DNA of 64,000 bases from a virus (IMGVR_UViG_3300044833_000115:1-64000), one strand, 5' to 3'. Positions 1 to 8,771 are shown, counted from the stretch's first letter. Made by a program: numbers and translations. Notes: generated from the letters alone by a model not told the origin.

Positions 1-210
1 GGCGCTGGGGGCGCCGTTGGCGATGACCTGGCCGGCGCCGACCGCGAAGCCCTGGCCCAGCGTCAGACTGGCCAGGGTGCCGTTCGCGGTACCCCGCCCT
101 GCCCCGGCGGCGGCGGTGAACGAGCCGCCCGCCGCGGTGAACGGGATTAACTCAGGCTGAAGCCGCCGCGAGATCGGCAGCGGCGGCGGTGGCGAAAGGA
201 ACAGTGCCAC
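1..210 (-). CDS. 5' end of a virion/tail protein (partial)
   Basis: A GTG at 208-210 opens a frame that stays open to the left edge (70 codons seen). It begins VALFLSPPPPLPISRR and then becomes Gly/Ala/Thr-rich, as tail fibres are. The stop of the upstream gene lies 10 bases away, so it continues the same minus-strand unit. The right edge of the window carries the C-terminal part of a tail fibre on the same strand. If the molecule is circular, this is probably the start of that fibre (inference). No function can be read from the residues seen. Confidence 0.6.
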   Translation of the reverse strand, partial: MALFLSPPPPLPISRRLQPELIPFTAAGGSFTAAAGAGRGTANGTLASLTLGQGFAVGAGQVIANGAPSA

Positions 211-219
211 CGGCTACGC

Positions 220-720
220 TCACTTCATTTCGCGGATAACCATCGTCACGTCATAGGTCAAAGCCACAACGGATTTGATCTTGACGGCGATGATGCCGCT
301 GATCGGCACCCAAAGCCGGGCATTGGGTTGCCAATCCTTTTCGTAGCCGGCCAGCGTGTTGAAGTTGAACCGGAAGTCTTCATCGCCGTCGGTCCCTTCG
401 GCGGTGGCGACCGCGCCGGTCGCCGCGGTGCCCAGCGTGCCGCGCAGGGTGCCCGCGCCGCCCGAGGCGTTGCCGGTGGCATCGAAGACCGTGGTGCCGA
501 CCACGCCCGCCGTGACGGTCGCGGCGACGGTCTTGCGCACCATCCGGATCTGATCCATCGCCGAGGTGGTCGAGCCAGACTGCGAAATGCTGATGTAGAG
601 CACTTCCGCGGTGTTGGTGGACGAGGCGACATACTGCAACGCTGTCACCGGGGTACCGGCGACGGTGGTGATGCCGGCCGTCGGCGTGCGGATTGCCCAG
701 GTTCCAATTTGGTCTTGCAT
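220..720 (-). CDS. Unknown virion-associated protein, 166 aa
   Basis: The product is rich in Thr, Ala, Gly and Val with alternating hydrophobic residues, suggesting a beta-rich structural protein. It has no Cys, no signal peptide and no membrane segment. The ATG start is 9 bases after the GH5-type tailspike gene, and a GTG-started partial gene follows. The position between tailspike and fibre suggests a tail-attachment or decoration role, but this comes from context only. I do not recognise the family. Confidence 0.75.
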   Translation of the reverse strand: MQDQIGTWAIRTPTAGITTVAGTPVTALQYVASSTNTAEVLYISISQSGSTTSAMDQIRMVRKTVAATVTAGVVGTTVFDATGNASGGAGTLRGTLGTAATGAVATAEGTDGDEDFRFNFNTLAGYEKDWQPNARLWVPISGIIAVKIKSVVALTYDVTMVIREMK

Positions 721-729
721 GGCGGTTCC

Positions 730-3700
730 TTACCAGAACTTGTTCGGCTGCGTGCGAAGCTCTGCCGTGTTGAAGGACGGACGTTCCCAGCATCCGATAT
801 CCCAGCCCGGCCCCTGGTTACGCGCCAGCCCGGTGATGTCGTCACCGGCGGGGATGTCAGCGGGGTCGGTGAATGCCACGTTCAGCAGCGCGGAGCCGGC
901 CAGCGTGCGGAAGTCGGTCATCGCGTTGATGAATTGCGCAGAGGCAACGAGGTTGAGAATGTTGCCACTGATATTATTGCCCGACGCCCATCCGGCGGCG
1001 CTGGTCGCATTGTTGCTGAGTGTGCAGTTCTGAAAACCGGCCGCGTTGCCGTAACCGAAGAAGGCACAATTGAGGATCGACACGAACGCCGACCCGCTGT
1101 TGGTCACCGCGGTATTCGCCGCCCCGTTGGGGGCGATGAAGGTGCAGTTGGCGAAGCCTGGCGTGCCGGCGACAATCGCCATCTGCACGGTTGGGTCGGT
1201 GCCCCCGGCCAGTTGACGGTCGATGAACAGGCAGTTGGTGAAGGTTACCCCCCCGGCGGTGGCGCCAATATCCAGCATGGTGGCGCCGCCCGGCTGGGTG
1301 GTGCCGTCGAAGATACAGTTGCGCACAAGCAGGTTGCCGGTGCCGTTGGCGATCTGAAGGATGGTGCTGCCGCTGGTGGGGCAGGGGTCGATGAATTCCA
1401 GCCCGTCGAGGATCACCCCACCGTCGGCGATCGTGGCGTAGTTGATCGCTGCCCCGACCGCGGCCAGGGGCTGAAGGAAGGTCACCCCGCCGGCCGAGTT
1501 CGACATCAGCGGCGTCGATTGCGCCGACAGGAAGGTGCGGATGCTGTCCTGGGGGGCCGCAGTCAGCGTCAGCGTGAACGCCCCCAGCGTGTGACCGGAC
1601 AGGGTGAAAAACGGCACCGCAGCCGGCGTGGTCTGGTTGGCGGTGTTCCAGAATTGCAGCGTGATATTGGTGGTGAAGGTGGTCGGCAAAGCCGCGATGG
1701 CGCCGGATCTGTCGGTAAAGTCCACATTCGACAGGAACTTCCAGCGCGCCGTGCCATCGAGGATGTTGCCGCTGGTGCCCTGGGGTCCGCCGTTCGCGGC
1801 CGTCGTGCCCGGGGCGACGCACTGGTAGGCCACGCCGGCATTCGAGCACCGCGCACCCAGGGCAGTGACCGATGCCGGGAGCCAGGCGGGCAGACCGTTG
1901 TGGATATTCCAGACAATGCCCGCCGGCGTGGCACCGGCCGCGGTCAGGGGATTGGTCAGCGTGCCGCCGATCGGAAGCCAGGGATCGGTGGTCAGCAGCT
2001 TGAACTGCCAGCGCACGGTGCTGGTGCCCAGGGCTTTCCAGATGGCGTTGCCGACGAAGGCCAGTTCGCTCGTAGCCGTGGTGGTCGTGTCGGCGACGCC
2101 GTTGACTGCGACCTGACCGCCAGCGGTGATGGTCCACAGATTGCCGTTGGCATCGGCGATCGCCGGCCCGACCGTGGTGACGATCGTGCCGGGCGGCGAG
2201 GCGACCGGGGCATTGCCGAACGGGGTGGGGTTCAGCGTCCAGGTGTCCGTCGGGGTGGATTTGGCGAACCACTGGCCGGTCACGTTCAGCCGCCAGATCA
2301 GGCTCGAAACATAGGCCAGTTCGATGACACCGGAGGACAGCGGGTCAATCGTGCCGTTCACCGCAATCTGGCCGCCGGCGGTCAGAGTCCACAGATTGCC
2401 GTTGGCATCGGTGATCGCCGGGCCGACGGTGGTGACAATCGTGCCGTTCGGGGACGCGGGGCCGGCGCTCCCTGGCGGAATGCCGCTGCCGGCCGGGCCG
2501 AGATAGAAGAACTGGCTGTAGACGGCCAATTGGTTGGCCCTGGGGGTGCCGCTGCGCCAGGCTGTCAGGATGCCGAAATCGGGCACCTGGCCGCCGCTTT
2601 CATCGACCGCGAGCACCCACCAGTCGGTGCCGATGCCCTGCTGCGCACCGGTGAAGCTGGGGCCGCCGCTGGCAGTGCCGGCGCAGTAGGCGACCATCAT
2701 GTTCGCCCAGGTGGTCGATGAGGCAATCTGTGCCGCGGTGCCGTTGAAGTACGAGCCCATCTCGCCGATCCAGACCGGGGCGATGCCGTCCTTGATCAGC
2801 CAGCCCCATACCGCGGTCATCTGGTTGATCTTGGTCTGCCCGCCGGCATCCCCGAGGTTGCCGCTGGTTTCGGGGGGGTACTCATGCGCCGAATAGACCA
2901 CCTTGCCGGATGTGGTCAGCACCACCGGGGCGGTGCGAACCCCGGTCAGATCCCCCGAGCCCCCGGTGAAATTGGCGCCGCTGCCGTAGGCGATCCCGTC
3001 GGCAAAGGTGCCGGTGGCGAAGGTGCCGTTATAGTTTTGCGGTCCCTCGCAGATGATCAGCGGCCGACTGTCGATCGCCAGGATGGCGTTGCCGACGCGC
3101 TGATACATCGCGCGGATGTCGCGGTTGGAACCGTCGCCCCAGGTGCTGCCCCCGCCGTTGCCAGCGCCCTTGGTGCCGGTGGTGTTCGGCTCGTTGCGCA
3201 GATCGTAGCCGAGGATCGCGGCGAAACTCTTGTAGCGCGTGGCGATCGACTGCCACATCGCCAGGAACGCGGCATCCGTGACGGTGCCGGTGTTGCCGCC
3301 CTGGTCGGTGCCGTCGGAGCCGCCGCCCAGATCATACCAAAGCCCGTTCGGCTGATTGGCGCCGAAGTTGCCGGTGTTGTTGCCCTCGTTGTTGTGGCTG
3401 TCGATGATCACCCGCAGGCCGATGGTGCCGCAGTAGGTGATGATCAGGTCGTGCACGCCGAGGCAGGACAGGCCCGCCATGGTCGGGTTGAGCGAGGTGT
3501 TGACGTAGCCTGGGTTGGGGCTGTCGTTGTGGATCACGCTGGCATCGCAGAAGCCCAGGCGGATGCAGTTGAAACCGATCGCCTTCACCTGATCGAGCAG
3601 CGCGGTATAGACGGCCTGATCTAGCCCTTCGGGCACCCCACCGCGGAAGTTGGAGCCGGTCCAGCCGAGGCAGGCGATCCGCACCGGGTTGCCGCTGCCG

Positions 3701-3762
3701 TCCACAATCTGGTTGCCCAATGTGGTGAGCGGCCCCGCGGGAAGTAGGAGCGGCGTGGCCAT
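730..3762 (-). CDS. Tailspike-like GH5-type glycosidase with two repeated modules and beta-helix
   Basis: The protein has 1010 aa. Residues ~1-400 look like a clan-A (GH5-type) endoglycanase: DLRNEPN near residue 190 matches the Asn-Glu acid/base motif and WIGEMGSYF near 333 holds the nucleophile Glu. Two similar ~75-residue modules follow (about 438-513 and 523-600), each with a DANGNLW core. The C-terminal part (~760-955) has repeating short beta-strand segments such as NCIFDGT, NCLFIDR and NCTFIAP, typical of a right-handed beta-helix. There is no signal peptide, fitting a virion-borne depolymerase. It probably cuts a host beta-glucan-like exopolysaccharide during adsorption; the substrate is inferred. 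The same module occurs once in the GH26-type protein at 37347-38765. Confidence 0.8.
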   Translation of the reverse strand: MATPLLLPAGPLTTLGNQIVDGSGNPVRIACLGWTGSNFRGGVPEGLDQAVYTALLDQVKAIGFNCIRLGFCDASVIHNDSPNPGYVNTSLNPTMAGLSCLGVHDLIITYCGTIGLRVIIDSHNNEGNNTGNFGANQPNGLWYDLGGGSDGTDQGGNTGTVTDAAFLAMWQSIATRYKSFAAILGYDLRNEPNTTGTKGAGNGGGSTWGDGSNRDIRAMYQRVGNAILAIDSRPLIICEGPQNYNGTFATGTFADGIAYGSGANFTGGSGDLTGVRTAPVVLTTSGKVVYSAHEYPPETSGNLGDAGGQTKINQMTAVWGWLIKDGIAPVWIGEMGSYFNGTAAQIASSTTWANMMVAYCAGTASGGPSFTGAQQGIGTDWWVLAVDESGGQVPDFGILTAWRSGTPRANQLAVYSQFFYLGPAGSGIPPGSAGPASPNGTIVTTVGPAITDANGNLWTLTAGGQIAVNGTIDPLSSGVIELAYVSSLIWRLNVTGQWFAKSTPTDTWTLNPTPFGNAPVASPPGTIVTTVGPAIADANGNLWTITAGGQVAVNGVADTTTTATSELAFVGNAIWKALGTSTVRWQFKLLTTDPWLPIGGTLTNPLTAAGATPAGIVWNIHNGLPAWLPASVTALGARCSNAGVAYQCVAPGTTAANGGPQGTSGNILDGTARWKFLSNVDFTDRSGAIAALPTTFTTNITLQFWNTANQTTPAAVPFFTLSGHTLGAFTLTLTAAPQDSIRTFLSAQSTPLMSNSAGGVTFLQPLAAVGAAINYATIADGGVILDGLEFIDPCPTSGSTILQIANGTGNLLVRNCIFDGTTQPGGATMLDIGATAGGVTFTNCLFIDRQLAGGTDPTVQMAIVAGTPGFANCTFIAPNGAANTAVTNSGSAFVSILNCAFFGYGNAAGFQNCTLSNNATSAAGWASGNNISGNILNLVASAQFINAMTDFRTLAGSALLNVAFTDPADIPAGDDITGLARNQGPGWDIGCWERPSFNTAELRTQPNKFW

Positions 3763-3766
3763 GCGA

Positions 3767-4240
3767 TCACGGGTTATGCGTCAGGGTGAAGATCGTATTG
3801 GCGCTGCTGGGGGTGCTGGCGTTGTTCCAATTGATTTGGAACGTGCTCGCGGTGGCCACGCCGTTGCCGCCGCCGGTCAGATCCGCAAAGCACAACAGCT
3901 TGTCGGTGGACGCCAGGGCGATCGAGGCGCGGCGGATGATGATGCCATAGCGCGCGGCGATGGTGGCACCGCTCCAGACCGCCGATTGCGCGGCGAAGGT
4001 CGAGGTCGCGCCGCCCTGGGTCCAGGAGATCCCCGACAACGCCTGGCCGCCCAGGGTGTAGCCGCCGCCGGCGACCACCTCGAACCCGCTGACGTTGGCA
4101 TAGGTGCTGTCGGCGTTGACCGCCGGGACGTAGGAGGTGGTCGCCAGGATGATGTTGTAATTGTCCGAACCCAGACTGAACGAACCGGAGCCCAGACCCA
4201 GGACCGCGGCGCTGTAGAGGGTGGCGTTGCCAGCGGCCAT
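3767..4240 (-). CDS. Unknown structural protein, 157 aa
   Basis: A Gly/Ala/Ser/Thr-rich, beta-type protein beginning MAAGNATLYSAAV with one Cys. The ATG start is 4 bases upstream of the end of the tailspike frame region. It sits in the row of small head/tail genes between the capsid and the tailspike, which suggests a head-tail or neck component. I do not recognise a family and see no motif. Confidence 0.7.
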   Translation of the reverse strand: MAAGNATLYSAAVLGLGSGSFSLGSDNYNIILATTSYVPAVNADSTYANVSGFEVVAGGGYTLGGQALSGISWTQGGATSTFAAQSAVWSGATIAARYGIIIRRASIALASTDKLLCFADLTGGGNGVATASTFQINWNNASTPSSANTIFTLTHNP

Positions 4241-4270
4241 GTCGATTTCCTAGCGCAAAAGGAGGCCCGG

Positions 4271-4711
4271 TTATTCGCCCTCGTGACCGGAGGAAGACGA
4301 TCCATGCCGGGCACTGGGGGCGTGCACCGTCGAGAACGGCGCCGAGGTGCGTCCGCCGCGGGCGCGTTGGCCGAGCGAGGGCGCCGAGGCACCGCCGCTG
4401 ATCGCGCCGCCCGCCTTCTTGGCGACTGCGCCGCCGGCCTTCTTGCCCACCGCCCCGCCCGCCTTGCGGCCTCCGTCGTCATCCGATCCCGGCTCGCGGT
4501 TGATGCCGTCGGCATCGGTTCTGCCGCCCGAGGCCCGCTTGGCGCCGCCGCGCTTGAAGCCGTCCGATGAGGTTTTGGTGCCCAACTTGGCCACGGTCGC
4601 ATCCTTGTCCAGCTTCTTGAACGTGCCGCCTTCCTGCTCGCCGTTGTTCTCTTGCGTCTTCGCGCCACCGAAGGCGCCGCCGCCTCGTTTCCGCTGTGCT
4701 GCCGCTGCCAT
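4271..4711 (-). CDS. Low-complexity Gly/Lys/Arg-rich virion protein
   Basis: The 146-residue product is basic and disordered, with repeated KAGGAV, KRGGAK, RASGGR and QRARGGR motifs. These GG-basic motifs recur in three other products of the same late unit (10825-11394, 54427-57825, 59146-60681). A disordered basic protein here could bind DNA or coat the head interior; this is inference. The start ATG follows the 102-residue gene directly. Confidence 0.65.
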   Translation of the reverse strand: MAAAAQRKRGGGAFGGAKTQENNGEQEGGTFKKLDKDATVAKLGTKTSSDGFKRGGAKRASGGRTDADGINREPGSDDDGGRKAGGAVGKKAGGAVAKKAGGAISGGASAPSLGQRARGGRTSAPFSTVHAPSARHGSSSSGHEGE

Positions 4712-4721
4712 GGGTCTGCTC

Positions 4722-5030
4722 CTAATAGCCGCTCTGCACGGCTTCGGCGGTGACCGAGCCCGTGCCGGTGAGGATGTTAAGCCGCCACGCCCGGCAAGGC
4801 GTGGTCACACTCAGAAAGGCGCTCGCCGCCGCTGCCGCGATGGTGGTGGGCGAGACGTTCACCGTGACGCCTGGGGTCAGATAGTCGCTGTCAGTCGTCT
4901 CGATGTTGTACGTCACGGTGCCGGTGACGAAGCAGTTGATGCCGAGGTGGAACGCCGCCTCGCGGAAGTTGGCATTCTTCCAGGGACTGATCGAAACGCC
5001 GGTCAGCGTGAGAGATACAGGCTGGGCCAT
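4722..5030 (-). CDS. Unknown small structural protein, 102 aa
   Basis: Begins MAQPVSLTLTGVSISPW and is composed of alternating hydrophobic/Thr segments, so a small beta-sandwich is likely. It contains two Cys. The ATG is 1 base downstream of the stop of the 313-residue gene, so the two are translationally linked. Position next to capsid-region genes suggests a decoration or neck protein. The family is not recognised. Confidence 0.7.
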   Translation of the reverse strand: MAQPVSLTLTGVSISPWKNANFREAAFHLGINCFVTGTVTYNIETTDSDYLTPGVTVNVSPTTIAAAAASAFLSVTTPCRAWRLNILTGTGSVTAEAVQSGY

Positions 5031-5031
5031 C

Positions 5032-5973
5032 TTACCCGGCGAAGTTCACGACACCGAACAGCGAAGCCGGGCCGGTGGTGGAGCCGATGTTGTAGGCCGC
5101 GGGGTCTACCGAGACTTGCAGCCGGTTGGCGCCGTTGGAGGCCGACTGCGTGGCATACGTGCCGCGCACCGAACCGGTGACCGCGGTCGCGGGCGTGGTC
5201 ACATCGGCGACGACGAAGCCGGTATTGGCGGTGATGTCGGCGTTGGCCCAGGTGATCGCCAACTGCGAGAACTGCGTCACCTGCATCGGGAACTCGTACA
5301 CGTCCGAGGTGCCCACCGAGTAGGTGTGGCCGGCATCGGTCACGCCAGGGGTGACCGAGGTGACCGACTTGAAGCCCTTCTTGCCGTTGACGGTGGACGC
5401 GGCGACGGCGGTGATCGTCTCCGTCATCGGGAAGCCGAAGACATCGAAGCCGCGCACCGTGAAGGCGCCGCCGGTAGCGCCGGCGTTGGCGGTGATCGAC
5501 ACCGCGCGCGAGATCATCGTGCGCGGATCGACCGCGGCCACGGTGGACTGCTGCCCAAACGCGATGACGCCGGGGGCGCCGTCGATAAAGCGCGCGCCGA
5601 TCGGCAGCGTGATCCCCGATTGGGGAATGGTCATCGCGGCGGTGCTGACGGTGATGCCGGCGCCCGTGGCTGATACCAAGGTCATCGGGGTGCCGGAAAC
5701 TGTCGCCGCGGCGGCGCCGATATTGGCCACCGCCAAGGTGGACGGCACCGCGTCGATCATCTGATACGTGGCCGACTGGTAGAAGCCGACCGCGGCCAAG
5801 CTGCCGGCCTGAAGGGCGGCGCGGTAGCCGTAGCGCGGGTCGAGCAGCATGATCCCGCCGTAGAACGCCGACGGCCCGAGGTCGGGGTTGTAGTCGGACT
5901 GGTAGGCCGTCCCTGCCTGCGATGGATTTTGCCCGTAGACGATCAGCGGGCCGGCCATTCCAGAAAGTGCCAT
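5032..5973 (-). CDS. Unknown virion structural protein, 313 aa
   Basis: A Thr/Ala/Val-rich beta-type protein beginning MALSGMAGPLIVYGQNPSQ. It lacks Cys, membrane segments and coiled coils. It lies directly downstream of the major capsid gene, a typical place for a head decoration or second coat protein. The length and composition fit that, but no diagnostic motif is visible. Confidence 0.72.
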   Translation of the reverse strand: MALSGMAGPLIVYGQNPSQAGTAYQSDYNPDLGPSAFYGGIMLLDPRYGYRAALQAGSLAAVGFYQSATYQMIDAVPSTLAVANIGAAAATVSGTPMTLVSATGAGITVSTAAMTIPQSGITLPIGARFIDGAPGVIAFGQQSTVAAVDPRTMISRAVSITANAGATGGAFTVRGFDVFGFPMTETITAVAASTVNGKKGFKSVTSVTPGVTDAGHTYSVGTSDVYEFPMQVTQFSQLAITWANADITANTGFVVADVTTPATAVTGSVRGTYATQSASNGANRLQVSVDPAAYNIGSTTGPASLFGVVNFAG

Positions 5974-6002
5974 CAGGTGTTCCTCTTCCCGCTGTCAGTG
6001 TC

Positions 6003-6911
6003 CTACGAGGTCGGGAAGCTGCCCCAGACCGCCCGGGGGTTCTTGTGGGCCAGGCCGAACCGCTCGTAGCCCATGACCAGCAGGTTGCCCGTGGTCGGAT
6101 CGACTTGCATATCCATCTCGAAAGCGACACGTTCGTAGTAGGCGAGCCCCTTGACCGAGGTCAGCACGAACCACGCAAAGTTGGAGGTCAGGAACTCGTT
6201 GACCACGTAGCCGTCGGGCAGGGCGCCCGTGGAATACAATGCGGAGACATCGTTGTTGTTGGTGCCGACGCGCAGTTCGGTCTTGGTCAGCCGTTCCGCC
6301 GCCCACTGGAGCGCGATGGGAACCACCATCTTGCGCCCGCGTGTCATGCTGATCAGCCCGGCCTGGTCGGGGTAGACGCGGATCTGGTTCAGCGCGGTCT
6401 CCAGCGCGGCCTCGTTCAAGTCGAGGTCGGTGGTCGGCCGGTTGGCATAGTTGCCGTTGTCGATCGGGTGCACGGTGGAGAACAGGGCCACGCCATCGCC
6501 GCCCACCAACGGGTTGTAGGTGGTGCCGGTGTTGATGATGTTCGCCGCGAAGATCTCTTTCGTCTGGGCGAAGCTCTCCATCAAACCCATGGACTGCGGG
6601 TTGAAATTTTCTTTGTAAAGGTTGTCGTCCAGGGTCTCGCGGGTGATCGCGAAGCCCAGGCCCACCGCACGGTGCTCGATGTTGTAGACGAAACGTTCGC
6701 CCGGGGCGTTGTCGAACATCGTCGCCGCGCCCTCGGCCTTGAGTTGCGCCAGGCCGGTGTAGCGCATCTCGGCCACGCGTTCGATCGCCATCTTGGAGGT
6801 CGCGGTGTCGAAGATCTGCGTGTAACGCTTGGGAAGGTCTGGGTATTTCCCGGTGATCTCGGCCAGGCCAGGCAGCAACAGATCGCGGATTTGAGCCCGA
6901 TTGATTGCCAT
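6003..6911 (-). CDS. Major capsid protein (Mu gpT-like type) candidate
   Basis: The 302-residue protein begins MAINRAQIRDLLLPGL and contains a block around residues 75-100 (GERFVYNIEH, then GFAITRETLDDNLY). This block resembles the region of Mu gpT-type and related HK97-fold coat proteins in which a Leu/Ile-Thr-x-Glu segment precedes a conserved Asp. A second typical segment lies near residue 145 (LFSTVHP). Size, position after the scaffold and portal, and a following set of small head genes all fit the coat protein. The alternative is the 211-residue protein upstream, which is too small. Confidence 0.75.
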   Translation of the reverse strand: MAINRAQIRDLLLPGLAEITGKYPDLPKRYTQIFDTATSKMAIERVAEMRYTGLAQLKAEGAATMFDNAPGERFVYNIEHRAVGLGFAITRETLDDNLYKENFNPQSMGLMESFAQTKEIFAANIINTGTTYNPLVGGDGVALFSTVHPIDNGNYANRPTTDLDLNEAALETALNQIRVYPDQAGLISMTRGRKMVVPIALQWAAERLTKTELRVGTNNNDVSALYSTGALPDGYVVNEFLTSNFAWFVLTSVKGLAYYERVAFEMDMQVDPTTGNLLVMGYERFGLAHKNPRAVWGSFPTS

Positions 6912-6920
6912 GCTGGGCTC

Positions 6921-7556
6921 CTATGCCTGACCGGTTCTGGTCGTGAAGTCCGGCGTGTTGAGCCGTACTTCGAGCCACTGATTGTCGTTCGTGGCGACGT
7001 AGGCGGCGTTGACGGCCGGGGTGACCAGACCACCAGACAGCCCGATGATCCCCTCGATGCGGAACGGCAGGGTTGCGGTGTTGGTCAGCGAGCCGGTGAT
7101 CGGCGCGGCCAAGCCGCAGGTGCTCAGACCGGGCAGCGAGGTCGTGGTGCCTGGCCCGTTGGCCCCGGTGGCCACGTCGCAGTTGGAACCGATCGAAGCC
7201 TGGGTCAGCGCGGTCCCGATGTTCTGCGCCATGAAGGTCATGAACGGGTCTTGCTCGATGACCGCGAAAACCGTGCCGGTGACGTTCGCGGGGATGCGCC
7301 AGGCCGGGTAGAATTCGGTCTTCAGTGTGCCCGGGTCCAAATACCTGCACCCGCGGAAGATCCCGTGAATGGTGGTACCGCCGGCGACGTAGAGGCGGAT
7401 CGTGCCATCCGAGGCGCGGAACACCGGGTCGCCGAAGTTGATGCGCGTGCCATACGTGGAAAGGATGACCTCTTCGCGCATCGAATAGTTGGGCGCGGCA
7501 CCATCGAAGCGCCGCAGCGTCTGAAAGCCGGATGGGGCGATGGCGTTCGCTGCCAT
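6921..7556 (-). CDS. Unknown head protein, 211 aa
   Basis: Begins MAANAIAPSGFQTLRRFDGA and is beta-rich with three Cys. It directly precedes the coat gene (9-base gap) and is itself preceded by a 270-base non-coding leader that shares a ~45-bp block with the leader of the large terminase. Such placement suggests a highly expressed capsid component, perhaps a decoration protein. Family not recognised. Confidence 0.75.
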   Translation of the reverse strand: MAANAIAPSGFQTLRRFDGAAPNYSMREEVILSTYGTRINFGDPVFRASDGTIRLYVAGGTTIHGIFRGCRYLDPGTLKTEFYPAWRIPANVTGTVFAVIEQDPFMTFMAQNIGTALTQASIGSNCDVATGANGPGTTTSLPGLSTCGLAAPITGSLTNTATLPFRIEGIIGLSGGLVTPAVNAAYVATNDNQWLEVRLNTPDFTTRTGQA

Positions 7557-7827
7557 GGTGGAATCACTCCGCGATGTGCGGCTGATCCCAACGGCGTGCT
7601 GGCTTCAGACCTGGGGGGTTTTGCGCGACATGCGCGGTCCCGTACGGCGTGTGCGGGATGGCGGTTCGGGCGGCTCGCCCTGGTTAGCGGGTGGCTGCGG
7701 CACGCAGACCCGGGAGCGGTTTAGGCAGACATCGCGCGCAAGGCGCAGCGAACGTCAGGCCCTATCTAGGGCTTTCCCTATAGGTTCCGCAAGCCGCACG
7801 TTCTTTATCGTATCCGGCAGGGCGTGC
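7557..7827 (-). promoter_or_regulatory. Leader region of the capsid genes, with repeated element
   Basis: This 271-base stretch has no convincing gene. Positions 7565-7610 are about 85% identical to 18373-18414 upstream of terminase (shared core GGCTGATCCCAACGGC on the plus strand). Further upstream both loci carry a small hairpin with CTGCGGCACGCAG (7695-7707 here). A second imperfect hairpin, CCTAT/ATAGG with AGGG/CCCT, lies near 7771-7794. The block probably holds a late promoter, RNA-processing site or translation enhancer; which one cannot be decided by reading. Confidence 0.5.
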
Positions 7828-8007
7828 CTAAGCCGCCTTCGGGGGCGTCAGCGGGGCGGTCAGCCGCTTGGTCACCGGTTCGAGGTAGATCTGCCCGACG
7901 CCTTCGCAGGCTTTGCAGCGCGGGAACGTGCGATCGGCGAAGTCGCCGGCGCGGTGGAACCCCAAACCGCCGCAGGACTCGCAGCGGCTGAACGCGGTGC
8001 TGGTCAT
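7828..8007 (-). CDS. Small zinc-ribbon protein, 59 aa
   Basis: The product begins MTSTAFSRCESCGGLGFHR and has two Cys pairs (CESCGGLG and CKACEGVG, about 20 residues apart). This is the CxxCxGxG pattern of DnaJ-type zinc fingers. It would bind one zinc ion. A GGGGAC stretch lies upstream of the ATG at 8005-8007, and the gene is closely flanked on its upstream side by the 150-residue gene. Such mini zinc proteins are common in phage head operons; the role is unknown. Confidence 0.7.
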   Translation of the reverse strand: MTSTAFSRCESCGGLGFHRAGDFADRTFPRCKACEGVGQIYLEPVTKRLTAPLTPPKAA

Positions 8008-8019
8008 CGTGAAGTCCCC

Positions 8020-8472
8020 TCAGTCTGGCACGACCTGTTCGGGCGGCGGGTCGTAGGTGGTCTTGAAGCCCTTGCCGGCAACGCGCTTGCCTTCCAGGCC
8101 GAGGCGCTGCACCTGGGACGCAACCTGATGGCGCGCGGCGAACGTGTCCATCTCGCGCGCCTCGGCGGTGATGTCGTCGGGGCGTTCCATCAGCACCAGG
8201 CCCCCGCGGAGGATCTCGGCACCGGTGACCGCCCGCCGGCCGGTCAGTTCAATGTGCCGCTCGGCCGGCACCGGGGTCCAGCCGTTTTGCTCCAGGTTGA
8301 TCATGTTCTCCTGATCATCCTGGCCGAAGATGGTCTTCCGCTTCCACTCGTATGTCATCCCCGGGGGGATCAGATCGCGGTCGAACTCGAACCGGTTGGA
8401 GCCTGTGCGCAGAGTGATGCGCTGTTGGACGCGCTGCTCGCTGCGCTGGGGAGCACGGGGCGGTTGGGCCAT
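8020..8472 (-). CDS. Unknown phage protein, 150 aa
   Basis: A hydrophilic protein beginning MAQPPRAPQRSEQRVQQRI. A segment (FEFDRDLIPPGMTYEWKRK) recurs in many podovirus head operons as far as I recall. No catalytic motif, Cys or membrane segment. The stop of the upstream gp49-family gene overlaps its start (8472). Function unknown. Confidence 0.75.
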   Translation of the reverse strand: MAQPPRAPQRSEQRVQQRITLRTGSNRFEFDRDLIPPGMTYEWKRKTIFGQDDQENMINLEQNGWTPVPAERHIELTGRRAVTGAEILRGGLVLMERPDDITAEAREMDTFAARHQVASQVQRLGLEGKRVAGKGFKTTYDPPPEQVVPD

Positions 8473-8771
8473 CAGATTTCCTTACGCAGGTGTCTCGCCT
8501 CGGCGAGCATGAAGCCGAACAGCGGCCAGAGTTTTCCAACGGCCTGGTCGCGCGCCAGCTTCTCGCCGATCGGCTGGTTGTAGTTGCGCGGGTCTACGCA
8601 GGCGCTTTCGCCGCGCACCGAGTACCCGTTGTCTAGAACCATGTGGCACAGCGTCACCGTCTCGCCGAGGCGGATGTAGCTGACCCTGGCGATGCGGGCC
8701 TCCATCTCGGGCAGCGTGATCCGCTCATGGGGCAGGCGGTCGATCGCGGCCTTCAGTTCCTCACTGGTCAT
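8472..8771 (-). CDS. N4 gp49 / Sf6 gene 66 family protein
   Basis: The 99-residue product carries the family signature: TLCHMVLDNGYSVRGES, then PRNYNQPIGEKLARDQA and a C-terminal LWPLFGFMLAE. The start is set at ATG 8769-8771, which overlaps the stop of the upstream scaffold candidate by ATGA; a longer frame to 8837 only shadows that gene. The molecular role of this family is not known, but it is widespread in podoviruses and their prophages. Confidence 0.85.
   Translation of the reverse strand: MTSEELKAAIDRLPHERITLPEMEARIARVSYIRLGETVTLCHMVLDNGYSVRGESACVDPRNYNQPIGEKLARDQAVGKLWPLFGFMLAEARHLRKEI

Noticed and set aside
328-2721. Long plus-strand open frame (797 codons)
   Set aside because: Arg/Gly/His-rich shadow of the minus-strand tailspike gene, caused by high GC; the minus frame has clear GH5 motifs.
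5922-7724. Long plus-strand open frame (600 codons)
   Set aside because: Antisense to the coat and adjacent head genes, which are ordered, motif-bearing and coupled.
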